Shown piece after piece: positions 8,728 to 16,864 of a stretch of DNA of 64,000 nt (its first letter is position 1; each line of letters begins with the position of its first letter). Both the position numbers and the translations under genes were made by a program. This stretch comes from Campylobacteraceae bacterium (GTDB lineage Bacteria > Campylobacterota > Campylobacteria > Campylobacterales > Sulfurovaceae). The notes beneath the pieces were generated by a model. That model was not told where the DNA came from, did not search any database, and worked only from the letters and a program-made list of their open reading frames with translations. The stretch lies in contig JALVTE010000121.1 of assembly GCA_027024155.1 (NCBI GenBank), positions 102,313 through 166,312 on the forward strand, in the 5' to 3' direction.

Positions 8728-10428
8728 TTAATCATCATCTCTATTGAACCATTTATGGAATCTTCTGAATCTTTTTCTAAATATTTTTTTGTAAATTGTA
8801 CCAGTTGCAAACATATCTTTGCTTACATCATTTAAATTAGGTGTATCTTCAAATAGTTCGCCAAAGCCGTCATCAGTGTCTGGTGTTGGGATATCGCAAG
8901 TTGTATTAACCTCTTTATAAAAGTTACCTTGAATTGGAACACCGCCTGTATAAATACTTCCATCTAACTCTAATGTATCTAAGTTAATTCTAAAAAATCT
9001 ACCACCATCAGTCCAGAAATTATAATAGTATTCTCCATCTTCGCTAACATGTTGCATATGTGATTGAGTTAAGTTAAAAATGCCTTCTCTTTCAAAATCT
9101 AAAGGAATATTTTTAACAAATTTTTTATGTTTTGTATCTATGATAGTTACAAAATTATCTAAGTGGTTAGTTACAATAGCTAAATGTTTCTGTTTAGAAA
9201 ACGCTACGTGCCCAGCCCCATAGCCAGCTTGAATAACTTTTTTAACTTTCATATTTTTCGTTCTAATTACGAATACTTCGCCTTGCTTTTTAAACTCTTT
9301 AAATATATTTTGATAATAAGAGATACCTTTCCATTCTACAAATAATTTAAATGCTCTGCTATAGTGTCTTCTGTGTTTAATTTTATTAAAGAATTTTAAA
9401 ATTCTTTTTCTGTCGCTATAGTTTGCTATATTTTTTCCTAAAATATAGTGTGCTGCTACAGGAGCATATAGATATTTTTTATTTGGTGAAATATATAAAT
9501 TATGACCAAACATTCCCTCTATTTTCCCTTTGTCAAACTCTGCAATTCCTACAATTTTTAATAGTCCATGCTTTAATTTAAATTTATATACACGAGGTGC
9601 TATATTTAAATCTTTATTCCCCTCTGTCATACCAAAGAAAATTTTATTATGTGGATTGTTTTTATCTCTTGGTATCATTTGATGCATAGAAGAGTTTGTT
9701 CTTATTGTTTGTAGCAATTTTGTACTGTATAAATCATCTTCTTTTTCGATTTTGTACACATGTATTGCTCTATTTGCTCTATCTATAATTATAAATTCAT
9801 TACTACTTAGCCATAATGGATGTCCAGATATTTGGTCTCCTCCATAATCTGGTGCATAGCACTTAAAGTTAGGGTCAAAATTTTCTTTATCTGAATATAA
9901 TAGTACATTAGATTCTATTGGGTCAGCTTCGTAGTGATTACATCTAATATTAAAGCCTGCTCTACCTACCATTTTTAATTTTTGTGCATCTATTAATACT
10001 GCAGCTGGTCTATCTCTTGAATTTAATAAAATTAAATTATGCTTTTTATTGTAAGCATCTGATGAACGGGGTCTAAAAGGTAAATTAATCTTTTTAATAA
10101 AGGTATCGCTCTTAATATCCCAAACCGTTGTAAAGTAAGAGCCCTTTGCAACAAGCATCATATAGTTGGCACCACTTAAAGTTCCCATTGGGTCTGCGTG
10201 GTGATTTGTAGAGCCTTCAACAGGCTCTAAATTTAGTAACTGCATAGTGTCATAATTGATAGTTATTATATGATTCTCAGGATTATGTTCGTCAGCATAC
10301 TGAACAATATGTTCTTTGTATGGTGCATAGCAATCATTTGCATCATCTCCAGCAATAGCAGATGTAAATGTTAAAGATAGTATCGAAATAATCGATAATC
10401 CTATATTTTTATAATTTAATTTTTTCAT
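8728..10428 (-). CDS. Large secreted beta-propeller (YncE/WD40-like) protein
   Basis: 566 residues with a signal peptide (about 1-27, cleavage near SAIAG). The body is made of blade-like repeats, for example MMLVAKGSYFTTVWDIKSDTF and AIVTNHLDNFVTIIDTKHKKF, as in YncE/cytochrome-d1-type seven-bladed propellers. Several conserved-looking His residues sit in loops (NHHADP, GHNLYISP, GAGHVAFS, SHMQHV) and could bind a metal or cofactor. No CxxCH is present. The C-terminus is basic. A ribosome site GGAGAAG precedes the ATG. The function is unknown; the fold call is by eye. Confidence 0.65.
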   Translation of the reverse strand: MKKLNYKNIGLSIISILSLTFTSAIAGDDANDCYAPYKEHIVQYADEHNPENHIITINYDTMQLLNLEPVEGSTNHHADPMGTLSGANYMMLVAKGSYFTTVWDIKSDTFIKKINLPFRPRSSDAYNKKHNLILLNSRDRPAAVLIDAQKLKMVGRAGFNIRCNHYEADPIESNVLLYSDKENFDPNFKCYAPDYGGDQISGHPLWLSSNEFIIIDRANRAIHVYKIEKEDDLYSTKLLQTIRTNSSMHQMIPRDKNNPHNKIFFGMTEGNKDLNIAPRVYKFKLKHGLLKIVGIAEFDKGKIEGMFGHNLYISPNKKYLYAPVAAHYILGKNIANYSDRKRILKFFNKIKHRRHYSRAFKLFVEWKGISYYQNIFKEFKKQGEVFVIRTKNMKVKKVIQAGYGAGHVAFSKQKHLAIVTNHLDNFVTIIDTKHKKFVKNIPLDFEREGIFNLTQSHMQHVSEDGEYYYNFWTDGGRFFRINLDTLELDGSIYTGGVPIQGNFYKEVNTTCDIPTPDTDDGFGELFEDTPNLNDVSKDMFATGTIYKKIFRKRFRRFHKWFNRDDD

Positions 10429-10808
10429 ATCTTCTCCTAAATAAAATAATTAAAAGTTTACAGTTAAGATGTGGCATAAAATGAGTAATCTTTCAATATG
10501 TTATAAATTTTATTTTCAAAAGATAGATATATCGAGATAATGGAATATTTTTTATTGATAACTGATATAAAAGTTTATTAAATAGAACATAAAAGTGATA
10601 ACAAACAGTTTTTGTGTATGATTTGACATAAAATAGTGAGTTGTTTTTTAGGATATTTTTAGAACTTTACTTTCTTAATGCTAACTGTAGTTATTAAGAA
10701 TTTATTTCCATAGTTTTCTAAGTTTTTTCATAGTTTTTACTTTTATAAGAATGATGGTAAAAGCATATTAATTTTTTAACCCAAAAATTGTTAATCTAAA
10801 ATAGACAA
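10429..10808. other. AT-rich intergenic stretch, no gene seen
   Basis: About 380 bases between the starts of the propeller gene and the end of the YchJ-like gene. No plausible ORF is seen. The only structure noticed is a bulged hairpin at 10672-10700. The propeller gene's promoter should lie in the left part. Confidence 0.6.
10672..10700. repeat. Bulged intergenic hairpin with TAAC-TGTA-GTTA core
   Basis: TTCTTAAT...ATTAAGAA arms enclose TAAC TGTA GTTA, with a three-base bulge on one side. The core resembles the hairpins at 6451, 15014 and 25022. Confidence 0.4.
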
Positions 10809-11261
10809 TTATATAAGTAATTTTAAACAGCACTGTTTATACTTTTTACCACTACCACAAATACATTTACTATTTCTAGCTATATTAGCTTTGCTATTAT
10901 AGTGTTTACCACTTTTGTAAAGCCAGCTATCGTATTGTTTTACAAATGTAGACAACTCGTGAATTAACTCTTGTCTACCTTCATAAATATAGTAAGCCTT
11001 AAACTCTACTTCTGTTTCACTGTAATTTATAATCTCTAAATGTTGCCAAAAACTATTTTTAGCCCAATGTTCTACCTCTTCTAACTGGGCTTTACTCCAG
11101 TTGTCAATCTGTGTCTTTTGAATATACTCTAAGTTTACAGTTTTGTATGCGTAGTATCTGCTTTGCATAAGCTCTAGTGCACTTTTTGCTTTAGTTTTAC
11201 CATTTACGATATTGCGACAATAGCTATTGTCAAGTTTGTCATTTTTTATACAATTACTCAT
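10809..11261 (-). CDS. YchJ-like SEC-C motif protein
   Basis: 150 residues. The central part (ALELMQSRYYAYKTVNLEYI, then FWQHLEIINYSETEVEFKAYY and the HELSTFVK stretch) follows the YchJ/UPF0225 pattern. A zinc-binding SEC-C motif, CICGSGKKYKQCC, stands at the very C-terminus. The N-terminal SEC-C copy expected in YchJ is reduced to isolated cysteines (SNC, SYC). Its molecular role is unknown; SEC-C motifs bind zinc and often contact other proteins. It overlaps the end of lutC by four bases, so it is probably the last gene of the lut operon, though no functional link is evident. Confidence 0.75.
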   Translation of the reverse strand: MSNCIKNDKLDNSYCRNIVNGKTKAKSALELMQSRYYAYKTVNLEYIQKTQIDNWSKAQLEEVEHWAKNSFWQHLEIINYSETEVEFKAYYIYEGRQELIHELSTFVKQYDSWLYKSGKHYNSKANIARNSKCICGSGKKYKQCCLKLLI

Positions 11262-11695
11262 ATCAATTTTACCCCAAGTCGTTTTGCTCCGTGTGCTCCA
11301 ATAACTAAGCTCTGCTCTATATCTGCTGTTTTGGATGGTCCACTCATAAAGATTGCAAAGTCGTCAATTTCTACCAACCCCATAGCCTCTTTCATTGTCG
11401 CTACTATTTTTGTTTTGTCAAGTAGTATAACAATGCTTTCATAGTAACTATAAACTTTTCTGTCAATCTCATTGTTAAGAAAACAGGCTCCATTTTGAGC
11501 TACTGCAAATTTTGCATTAAGCACTATTTCAAAGCCATCTATAGTATCTACTATCTCTCCTCCAGCTCTTTTTAAAGAGTCAATAAATCTATCAACTAAG
11601 TTGTCAATACTCTCTATATTATAAGTAGTAAACTCTCTATCAACTCTACTGTTAATATTTTGTTTTATACTTTTTAAAATTTTAGAGCGACTCAT
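11258..11695 (-). CDS. lutC: LutC-like LUD-domain protein of the lactate oxidation complex (short form)
   Basis: 145 residues, shorter than the roughly 210-240 usual for LutC. The C-terminal LUD signature is intact (FMSGPSKTADIEQSLVIGAH), and the gene sits directly after lutB with a 14-base overlap. LutABC together oxidise L-lactate to pyruvate with iron-sulfur clusters. The missing length lies in the N-terminal and middle part of the LUD fold. The reading frame is uninterrupted, so it looks like a compact variant rather than a broken gene. Confidence 0.8.
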   Translation of the reverse strand: MSRSKILKSIKQNINSRVDREFTTYNIESIDNLVDRFIDSLKRAGGEIVDTIDGFEIVLNAKFAVAQNGACFLNNEIDRKVYSYYESIVILLDKTKIVATMKEAMGLVEIDDFAIFMSGPSKTADIEQSLVIGAHGAKRLGVKLI

Positions 11696-12962
11696 AATAA
11701 TCCTTAAAACTTTTTTTGGCTAATTTTGGTGCTACTCTACCTTTACCCCAAACCCCTCTGTATAGCCAGTGTGGCATATATTTAGCAAGCTTAATTAAGC
11801 TTCTATAAACTCTTGGCTTTGTTAATATTTTAGCTGTCAATTTATAGTATCTATCTTTACTCTCTTTTACTTGAGATTTGTAAACCCCTCTGTATGCTAC
11901 AAGTTGTTCGTGTAAATTAATCTTTACAGGGCATACAGCTGTGCAACTTCCACAAAGTGTAGAGGCAAAGGCTAACTTACCATACTCTTTTATATCTCTG
12001 CTAGAGCCAAGGTTGCTACCTATTGGTCCTGGAATTACATAGTTATACTCATGCCCACCAACGCGTCTAAATACGGGGCAAGTGTTCATACAGGCTCCAC
12101 AGCGAATGCACTTTAGAGCACCTTCAAACTTTTCGTCTCCTAACATTTGGCTTCGTCCATTATCTACAATTATTAAATGTATCTCTTTACCTCTGCTTGG
12201 CTTTTTAAATATAGAGCTATAGGTTGTAATATCTTGCCCCGTAGCACTGCGAGCAAGGAGTGTTAAAAAAACTCCTAAATCCTGCATATTTGGTATAATT
12301 TTTTCAATACCCATAACAGCAATATGCACATTTGCCAAGCTAGTACCCAAATCGGCATTACCTTCGTTTGTGCAAACTACAAAAGCCCCTTCGCTAGCAA
12401 CTGCAAAGTTTACACCTGTAATTGCGGCATCACAACTTTCAAAATGCTCTCTAAGTCGTACTCTTGCTATATTGGTTAGGTAAGTGGGGTCGCTGTTTTG
12501 TTCATTAAATATAGTGGCTACTTGCTCTTTTTTAAGATGAATTGCAGGCAGTACAATATGAGATGGTCTCTGCTTAGCAAGCTGAACTATACGCTCACCC
12601 AAATCGGTATCGATAACTTCGTAACCACGATTTTCTAAGTATGGGTTTAGCTCGCACTCCTCTGTTAGCATAGACTTACTCTTTACTATCTTTTTAGCAT
12701 TATGCTTTTTTAAGATAGATTCTACAATTTTGTTATGCTCTTTTGCATCTACAGCCCAGTGAACTTTTATACCATTTGCTAGGGCTTTAGCTTCAAACTC
12801 CTCTAAATAACTATCTAGGTGGGTAATTGTATGAGCTTTAATATTGGATGCCACTTCTCTTAAATACTCCCAATTATCAAGTTTTTTAGAAGCTAAATCT
12901 CTCTTGTGGCGTACAAAGTTAAGAGACTCATTAAGCCATTTATCATCATTAAAAACTCTCAT
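11682..12962 (-). CDS. lutB: LutB, iron-sulfur subunit of L-lactate dehydrogenase complex
   Basis: 426 residues. An N-terminal LUD-like region contains SEGAFVVCTNEGNADLGTS near 210. Two ferredoxin-type cluster motifs follow (CIRCGACMNTCP near 310 and CGSCTAVCPVKI near 360), then a basic C-terminal part. This matches LutB/YkgF. It is cytoplasmic or membrane-associated and passes lactate electrons onward. It overlaps lutA (upstream) and lutC (downstream) by 14 bases each, showing strong coupling. Confidence 0.9.
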   Translation of the reverse strand: MRVFNDDKWLNESLNFVRHKRDLASKKLDNWEYLREVASNIKAHTITHLDSYLEEFEAKALANGIKVHWAVDAKEHNKIVESILKKHNAKKIVKSKSMLTEECELNPYLENRGYEVIDTDLGERIVQLAKQRPSHIVLPAIHLKKEQVATIFNEQNSDPTYLTNIARVRLREHFESCDAAITGVNFAVASEGAFVVCTNEGNADLGTSLANVHIAVMGIEKIIPNMQDLGVFLTLLARSATGQDITTYSSIFKKPSRGKEIHLIIVDNGRSQMLGDEKFEGALKCIRCGACMNTCPVFRRVGGHEYNYVIPGPIGSNLGSSRDIKEYGKLAFASTLCGSCTAVCPVKINLHEQLVAYRGVYKSQVKESKDRYYKLTAKILTKPRVYRSLIKLAKYMPHWLYRGVWGKGRVAPKLAKKSFKDYYESL

Positions 12963-13689
12963 CAGCGACTCCGGCTAATATTTCGATTACATGTAGAGTT
13001 TTAAGCTCTGGCTCTAGTGATGCTAAATGCATTAAACAAGAGTTATCATAACCAACTAAATACTCAGCCCCACTAGCTTTAAAGTTTGCTAACTTATCCT
13101 GCCCCATCTTTTTAGATACTTCGCTTTCGTTTATACTAAATGTACCGCCAAAACCACAGCACTCTTGAGCGTTAGCTAGTGGTAGAATCTCTAACCCATC
13201 TACAAGATTTAATAAATTTTCTATCTTATTTTGGTATGGCAAATTAAGTTCGCTAGGGGTTGCAAGTTCCAACTCTCTAAGCCCGTGGCAACTTTGATGA
13301 AGGGCAATAGTGTGATTAAACGAGACATTTAAACTCTTTATTTTTACAATATCGTGTAAAAATTCGCAAATCTCAAAACTTTTCTTGTTTATTTCTCTAA
13401 ATTTATCAGCATCTAATAAATCCTTGTAGTGGTGTTTTACCATTGAGATACAGCTAGCACTTGGGGCTACAATATAGTCGTAATCTTTAAAGTCATTATA
13501 AAATTTCTCAGCTAACTCTTTTGCCTCTTTTACAAAGCCAGAGTTAAAAAATGGTTGCCCACAGCAGGTTTGATTTTTAGGATATATTACTTCAAAACCT
13601 TCCTTTTGTAAAATTCTTAAAGTGGCAACTCCAACACGCGGATAAACAGTGTCTACAAAACACGGAATAAAAAGTGCAACTCTTTTCAT
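12949..13689 (-). CDS. lutA: LutA, CCG-domain subunit of L-lactate dehydrogenase complex
   Basis: 246 residues with two cysteine-rich CCG domains: TCCGQPFFNSG near 41 and ECCGFGGTFS near 180, each with the matching upstream cysteine (ALFIPCFVD; LHQSCHG). This is the usual LutA/YkgE architecture, related to heterodisulfide reductase and glycolate oxidase subunits. It is the first gene of the minus-strand operon lutA-lutB-lutC-ychJ-like. No lactate permease is seen next to it. Confidence 0.9.
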   Translation of the reverse strand: MKRVALFIPCFVDTVYPRVGVATLRILQKEGFEVIYPKNQTCCGQPFFNSGFVKEAKELAEKFYNDFKDYDYIVAPSASCISMVKHHYKDLLDADKFREINKKSFEICEFLHDIVKIKSLNVSFNHTIALHQSCHGLRELELATPSELNLPYQNKIENLLNLVDGLEILPLANAQECCGFGGTFSINESEVSKKMGQDKLANFKASGAEYLVGYDNSCLMHLASLEPELKTLHVIEILAGVADESF

Positions 13690-13790
13690 AAATTTCTCTT
13701 TTTTTGTAAAATTATAACAGAAAATTAAAAAGTAGTCTATTTATGAAATAAGATGGATTAATTTTGCTATACTTAAAAGAGGTTAATGAG

Positions 13791-15008
13791 ATGAGACTTA
13801 TATTTATAATACTTATTGTTATATCTTTTTTATATTCAGCAAGTAATAAAAAAGCGAGTATACACAATATTTCAAAACAAGATATAACTTGGTTTTTACA
13901 ACAACACAAAGATTTAAAAAATAACTATTTTATAAATAATTTTGGAGTAGATAATCATCCTAGTGGCTGGGATAGAGGTGCGTATTTAAGGGCATATATA
14001 GATATGTATGAAGCTACTCATAATATTAAGATTTTAAGAAATTTAAATGAGTTACTTAAAATAGTAGCAGATGGTAATGATATCTTAACAAATCGAAAAG
14101 ATGATAGAGTAAATAGTGTTTTATCTGGTTGGGGAACAAGAGAGTATCGATATGGTTTGAATAAAAAAGAGCGATATTCCGATATGCTTACAAATGCATT
14201 ATATGCTTATCCTCTTGCTGCATTTGCTAGAATAGTAAAAGAGAATAAATATCTTAATAAAGAATTTGGAGTAGATGCTAATAGATATTATAAAATGGTA
14301 GCAAAGCTCTATGCAATGCAAAAACCTTTTAAAAAAATTATACGCTATAAAGATGCTACTTTTGGTACTTGCTACTCTTATCCAAATAATTATTATGAAG
14401 ATGGCGATAAACTATCTAAAATTGAAGCACCAATTAATTGGACTGTAATTATTGCAGAGCCTCTTATTGAGTTATATAGAGCGAGTCGTGCTGATGGAAA
14501 AAGTACTCAAGAGTATAAAAATACTATTTTAAAAGTTAGTAATTATATTTGGAAAAATATGCATTTAAAAACGAAATCTAGTAGAGATAAATATTTAGTT
14601 TGGTACTATTGGCATACAGATATTAATCCTGAAACATCAGATAGAATAGAAGATTTAACACATGGGGCACGCTTGGCGGAGTTTGTTGTCTCTTTGTACG
14701 ATGCAAAAATAGAGCGAAACAGTCAGAAAAGATGGACTAAAAAGAGATTAACTTACCTTGCTAATACTTTTACTGTTGGAGCTCTCATAAAAGATACAAC
14801 TTTTGCTAACTATATTAATGGAACAGGCGGAGTATATCAAGATGCCCCAGCCACACTATATGAGTGGTTAGAGTTACAGAAATTTTCTCACCAATCAACG
14901 CATAAAAGTATAGTTTACTACATTACAAAAGCTATGAGAAAGAGCCACGAAGGCAAAAAGTATAATTTAGCAGTTTTCGCTAAATTTATTAGATTTGCTA
15001 ATGATTAG
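13791..15008 (+). CDS. Secreted helical protein of unknown function
   Basis: 405 residues from the ATG at 13791, where a signal peptide (MRLIFIILIVISFLYSAS) begins at once. The ORF-track start at 13764 adds nine residues in front of it. The mature part is rich in helices with aromatic and polar patches (HPSGWDRGAYLRAYIDMYEA, GWGTREYRYG, WYYWHTDINPE, DLTHGARLAEF), which recalls alpha/alpha-toroid carbohydrate-active enzymes. I recognise no family motif for certain. It stands just before an L,D-transpeptidase gene, so a cell-wall or polysaccharide role is possible but unproven. Confidence 0.6.
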   Translation: MRLIFIILIVISFLYSASNKKASIHNISKQDITWFLQQHKDLKNNYFINNFGVDNHPSGWDRGAYLRAYIDMYEATHNIKILRNLNELLKIVADGNDILTNRKDDRVNSVLSGWGTREYRYGLNKKERYSDMLTNALYAYPLAAFARIVKENKYLNKEFGVDANRYYKMVAKLYAMQKPFKKIIRYKDATFGTCYSYPNNYYEDGDKLSKIEAPINWTVIIAEPLIELYRASRADGKSTQEYKNTILKVSNYIWKNMHLKTKSSRDKYLVWYYWHTDINPETSDRIEDLTHGARLAEFVVSLYDAKIERNSQKRWTKKRLTYLANTFTVGALIKDTTFANYINGTGGVYQDAPATLYEWLELQKFSHQSTHKSIVYYITKAMRKSHEGKKYNLAVFAKFIRFAND

Positions 15009-15013
15009 ATTTC

Positions 15014-15035
15014 TTAATTAACTTCAGTTATTTAA
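15014..15035. terminator. Hairpin after the secreted helical protein gene
   Basis: TTAATTAAC, loop TTCA, GTTATTTAA with one mismatch. It sits just after the stop codon. There is no long T run, so termination is only a guess. Confidence 0.35.
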
Positions 15036-15130
15036 ATAGAGCATTAATATAAAATATTGTCATATAATAGATAAATTATATTTCAATATGATATATTTAC
15101 AACTGAACTTATAGGGGAAAGGGTTGGCAA

Positions 15131-16033
15131 ATGAAATTTTTCTTAAAAATTATAGTAATACTCTTACTATCTACGGCAATAGCATCATCAAAAGGTATAG
15201 AAAAAAAGATAGTTGTAAATTTAGCAAAACAAGAAGCTTATGCATATGAAAATAATAAATTAGTATTAAAAGGGTGGATATCTTCGGGAAGAGAAGAGTT
15301 TAAAACTCCACAAGGAAGATATAGAGTATTAGCAAAAGAGAAGTTTCATATCTCTAATGAGTGGCCAAAGCCAACTGGTGGGGCAGAAATGCCTTATATG
15401 CTTAGATTAACATGGAGTGGTATAGCTTTACATTTAGGGTATGTTCCAAATCGTCCAGCATCTCACGGTTGTGTTAGGCTAAAAAATGGATTTGCTCAAG
15501 AGTTATTTAAGTGGGCAGATATAGGTACAAGAGTAATTATTAAAGGTAAACAGACAAAGCATGTATCAAGAAAGCACCGCTCACCATTTTATATGACAAA
15601 ATATTTTTATAAAAAATATAATACTTCATATAAGAAAGAGCATAAATATTTAGCTAAATTAAGTAAAGAATTACAGAGATTATCTAAAGCACACCATATG
15701 GCAATGGCAAAAGAGAAGAATAAGCTCAAAAGAGATTTGGCATTGAAAAAGAGAATTAAAAAACATTTAGTAAAGAGAAGAAAAAAAGCTAGATATAATC
15801 GCCATATAGTATCTAATAAAATGAAATTAATAAGATATTACTCTAAATTTTCGTATAGAAAATTAAATAGAATATTAAGAGAGAACTATATTAAAAAAAG
15901 AAAAATTTTAGCATCTAAAATAAATAAAAGAGATAAACTAAAAAGGCTTAAAAAGATAACTAGGGTATTAAAAATTATAAAAGAGGCAAAATATACTAAA
16001 AGACATAGAAAGTATAAAAAAAGCTTTGTATAG
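15131..16033 (+). CDS. L,D-transpeptidase (YkuD family) with long basic tail
   Basis: 300 residues. A signal peptide (about 1-20) is followed by a YkuD catalytic domain to about residue 138, with the active-site signature HLGYVPNRPASHGCVRLKNG (His and Cys nucleophile present). Such enzymes form 3-3 crosslinks in peptidoglycan or attach proteins to it. The second half (about 140-300) is unusual: a very Lys/Arg-rich helical stretch, probably coiled coil, which may bind the wall or other polyanions. It has its own ribosome site (GGGGAAAGGG) and a strong terminator behind it. Confidence 0.88.
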   Translation: MKFFLKIIVILLLSTAIASSKGIEKKIVVNLAKQEAYAYENNKLVLKGWISSGREEFKTPQGRYRVLAKEKFHISNEWPKPTGGAEMPYMLRLTWSGIALHLGYVPNRPASHGCVRLKNGFAQELFKWADIGTRVIIKGKQTKHVSRKHRSPFYMTKYFYKKYNTSYKKEHKYLAKLSKELQRLSKAHHMAMAKEKNKLKRDLALKKRIKKHLVKRRKKARYNRHIVSNKMKLIRYYSKFSYRKLNRILRENYIKKRKILASKINKRDKLKRLKKITRVLKIIKEAKYTKRHRKYKKSFV

Positions 16034-16038
16034 AAAAT

Positions 16039-16072
16039 ATATTAACACAACTTGTAATAGTTGTGTTAATAT
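16039..16072. terminator. Strong two-way hairpin terminator
   Basis: ATATTAACACAAC and its perfect complement GTTGTGTTAATAT (13-base arms, 8-base loop) lie between the convergent L,D-transpeptidase and globin genes. A/T-rich flanks suit termination in both directions. Confidence 0.75.
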
Positions 16073-16085
16073 TTCTATTGATATC

Positions 16086-16466
16086 TTAGCTAATTCCTAA
16101 ATTTATCATAAAATTTCTGCCAATCATTTGGCTTCTCTCTTTAAAAAATGCTCCGGCGTTTGGTTCGTAAACTTTATCTATCGCTATTTCGAATAGTTCT
16201 AACCATCTATCAAAAGCCTTTTTATCTAAACCCTCTAATCCAAAGTGTGGTGCTAGGGGTGAACCACTGTAGCTTAAATCACCTAACGCTTGCATTGCCC
16301 AGAAATTGCTTAATAGCTCTAAGTGTGCTTGCCACTCTGGACTGTTTATATCAGCTCCTATTTTTGCAACAAAAAATGGTGCTGTTATTTCGTCGGCTAG
16401 TATTGTTGGATAGAATGTTTCAACCAATTTGTCTATACTCTCTTTTGTTATTGTATTTGCTTTCAT
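16086..16466 (-). CDS. Group III truncated haemoglobin
   Basis: 126 residues from the ATG at 16466, which has a good AAAGGAGAAAG ribosome site. The ORF-track start lies 19 codons upstream in non-coding-like sequence. It has the group III truncated-globin pattern: a putative proximal His in PLAPHFGL (about residue 74), then FDRWLELF. These cytoplasmic haem proteins handle oxygen or nitric oxide; in Campylobacter the relative Ctb is induced by nitrosative stress. It is the only gene of its unit, with the sox promoter region on its other side. Confidence 0.88.
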   Translation of the reverse strand: MKANTITKESIDKLVETFYPTILADEITAPFFVAKIGADINSPEWQAHLELLSNFWAMQALGDLSYSGSPLAPHFGLEGLDKKAFDRWLELFEIAIDKVYEPNAGAFFKERSQMIGRNFMINLGIS

Positions 16467-16680
16467 ACTTTCTCCTTTTTCTTGGAGTATATAGATTTTT
16501 CTTAAGATTTGTCTTAAACCCAAATATTAACCTGAGTTCGACGGAGTTTCCTATCTTCAAAAGCCTAAAAATAGCTAAGGTTTTTTGTTTATACAGCATT
16601 CCATCAAATTCAGCTTACTAAAGCTTTTTTTCTTTTGTATCAAAGAAATACTCTTATAGCAATTAATCTCTAAAGAATAA

Positions 16681-16694
16681 TTGATGTAGATCAA
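16681..16694. promoter_or_regulatory. FNR/CRP-family binding box
   Basis: TTGATGTAGATCAA matches the classical FNR consensus TTGAT-N4-ATCAA exactly. The symmetry extends by two more bases on each side (AATTGAT/ATCAATT). Its centre lies about 66 bases before the expected transcription start of the TATAAT at 16742, a normal distance for activation. It may also act on the divergent globin gene. Confidence 0.7.
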
Positions 16695-16741
16695 TTAATA
16701 AAACTGATAATCATATTAAATAATTTATATTAATAATAGAG

Positions 16742-16747
16742 TATAAT
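16742..16747 (+). promoter_or_regulatory. Probable -10 box of the sox operon
   Basis: TATAAT in front of soxC, about 118 bases before the start codon. No convincing -35 hexamer is present, which fits a promoter that needs an activator such as the upstream FNR-type box. Confidence 0.5.
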
Positions 16748-16864
16748 GTGTAGCTAATAGTAACATATAAAAAAAATTAATGCACTTGTGTATAGTTTAA
16801 AGTTATATTTACTCTCTTGCTGATATTATTGTAATACAAATCTTTATTTCGGAGGTTACACGAT

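Larger units (their letters stand above)
16467..16864. promoter_or_regulatory. Divergent regulatory region between the globin and sox genes
   Basis: About 400 gene-free bases. An FNR-type box lies at 16681-16694, a TATAAT at 16742-16747 directed at soxC, and a GGAGG ribosome site just before the TTG start of soxC. The left part must hold the globin promoter, where I see no clear box. Confidence 0.6.

Noticed and set aside
11258-11695. lutC as a pseudogene because it is short
   Set aside because: The frame is open, the C-terminal LUD signature is intact, and it is coupled to neighbours on both sides.
13712-13909. 65-aa minus ORF before lutA
   Set aside because: It covers the start and signal peptide of the + strand secreted protein gene and has no ribosome site.
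16148-16621. 157-aa + strand ORF over the globin gene
   Set aside because: It is the antisense shadow of the truncated globin, which has the family motifs.
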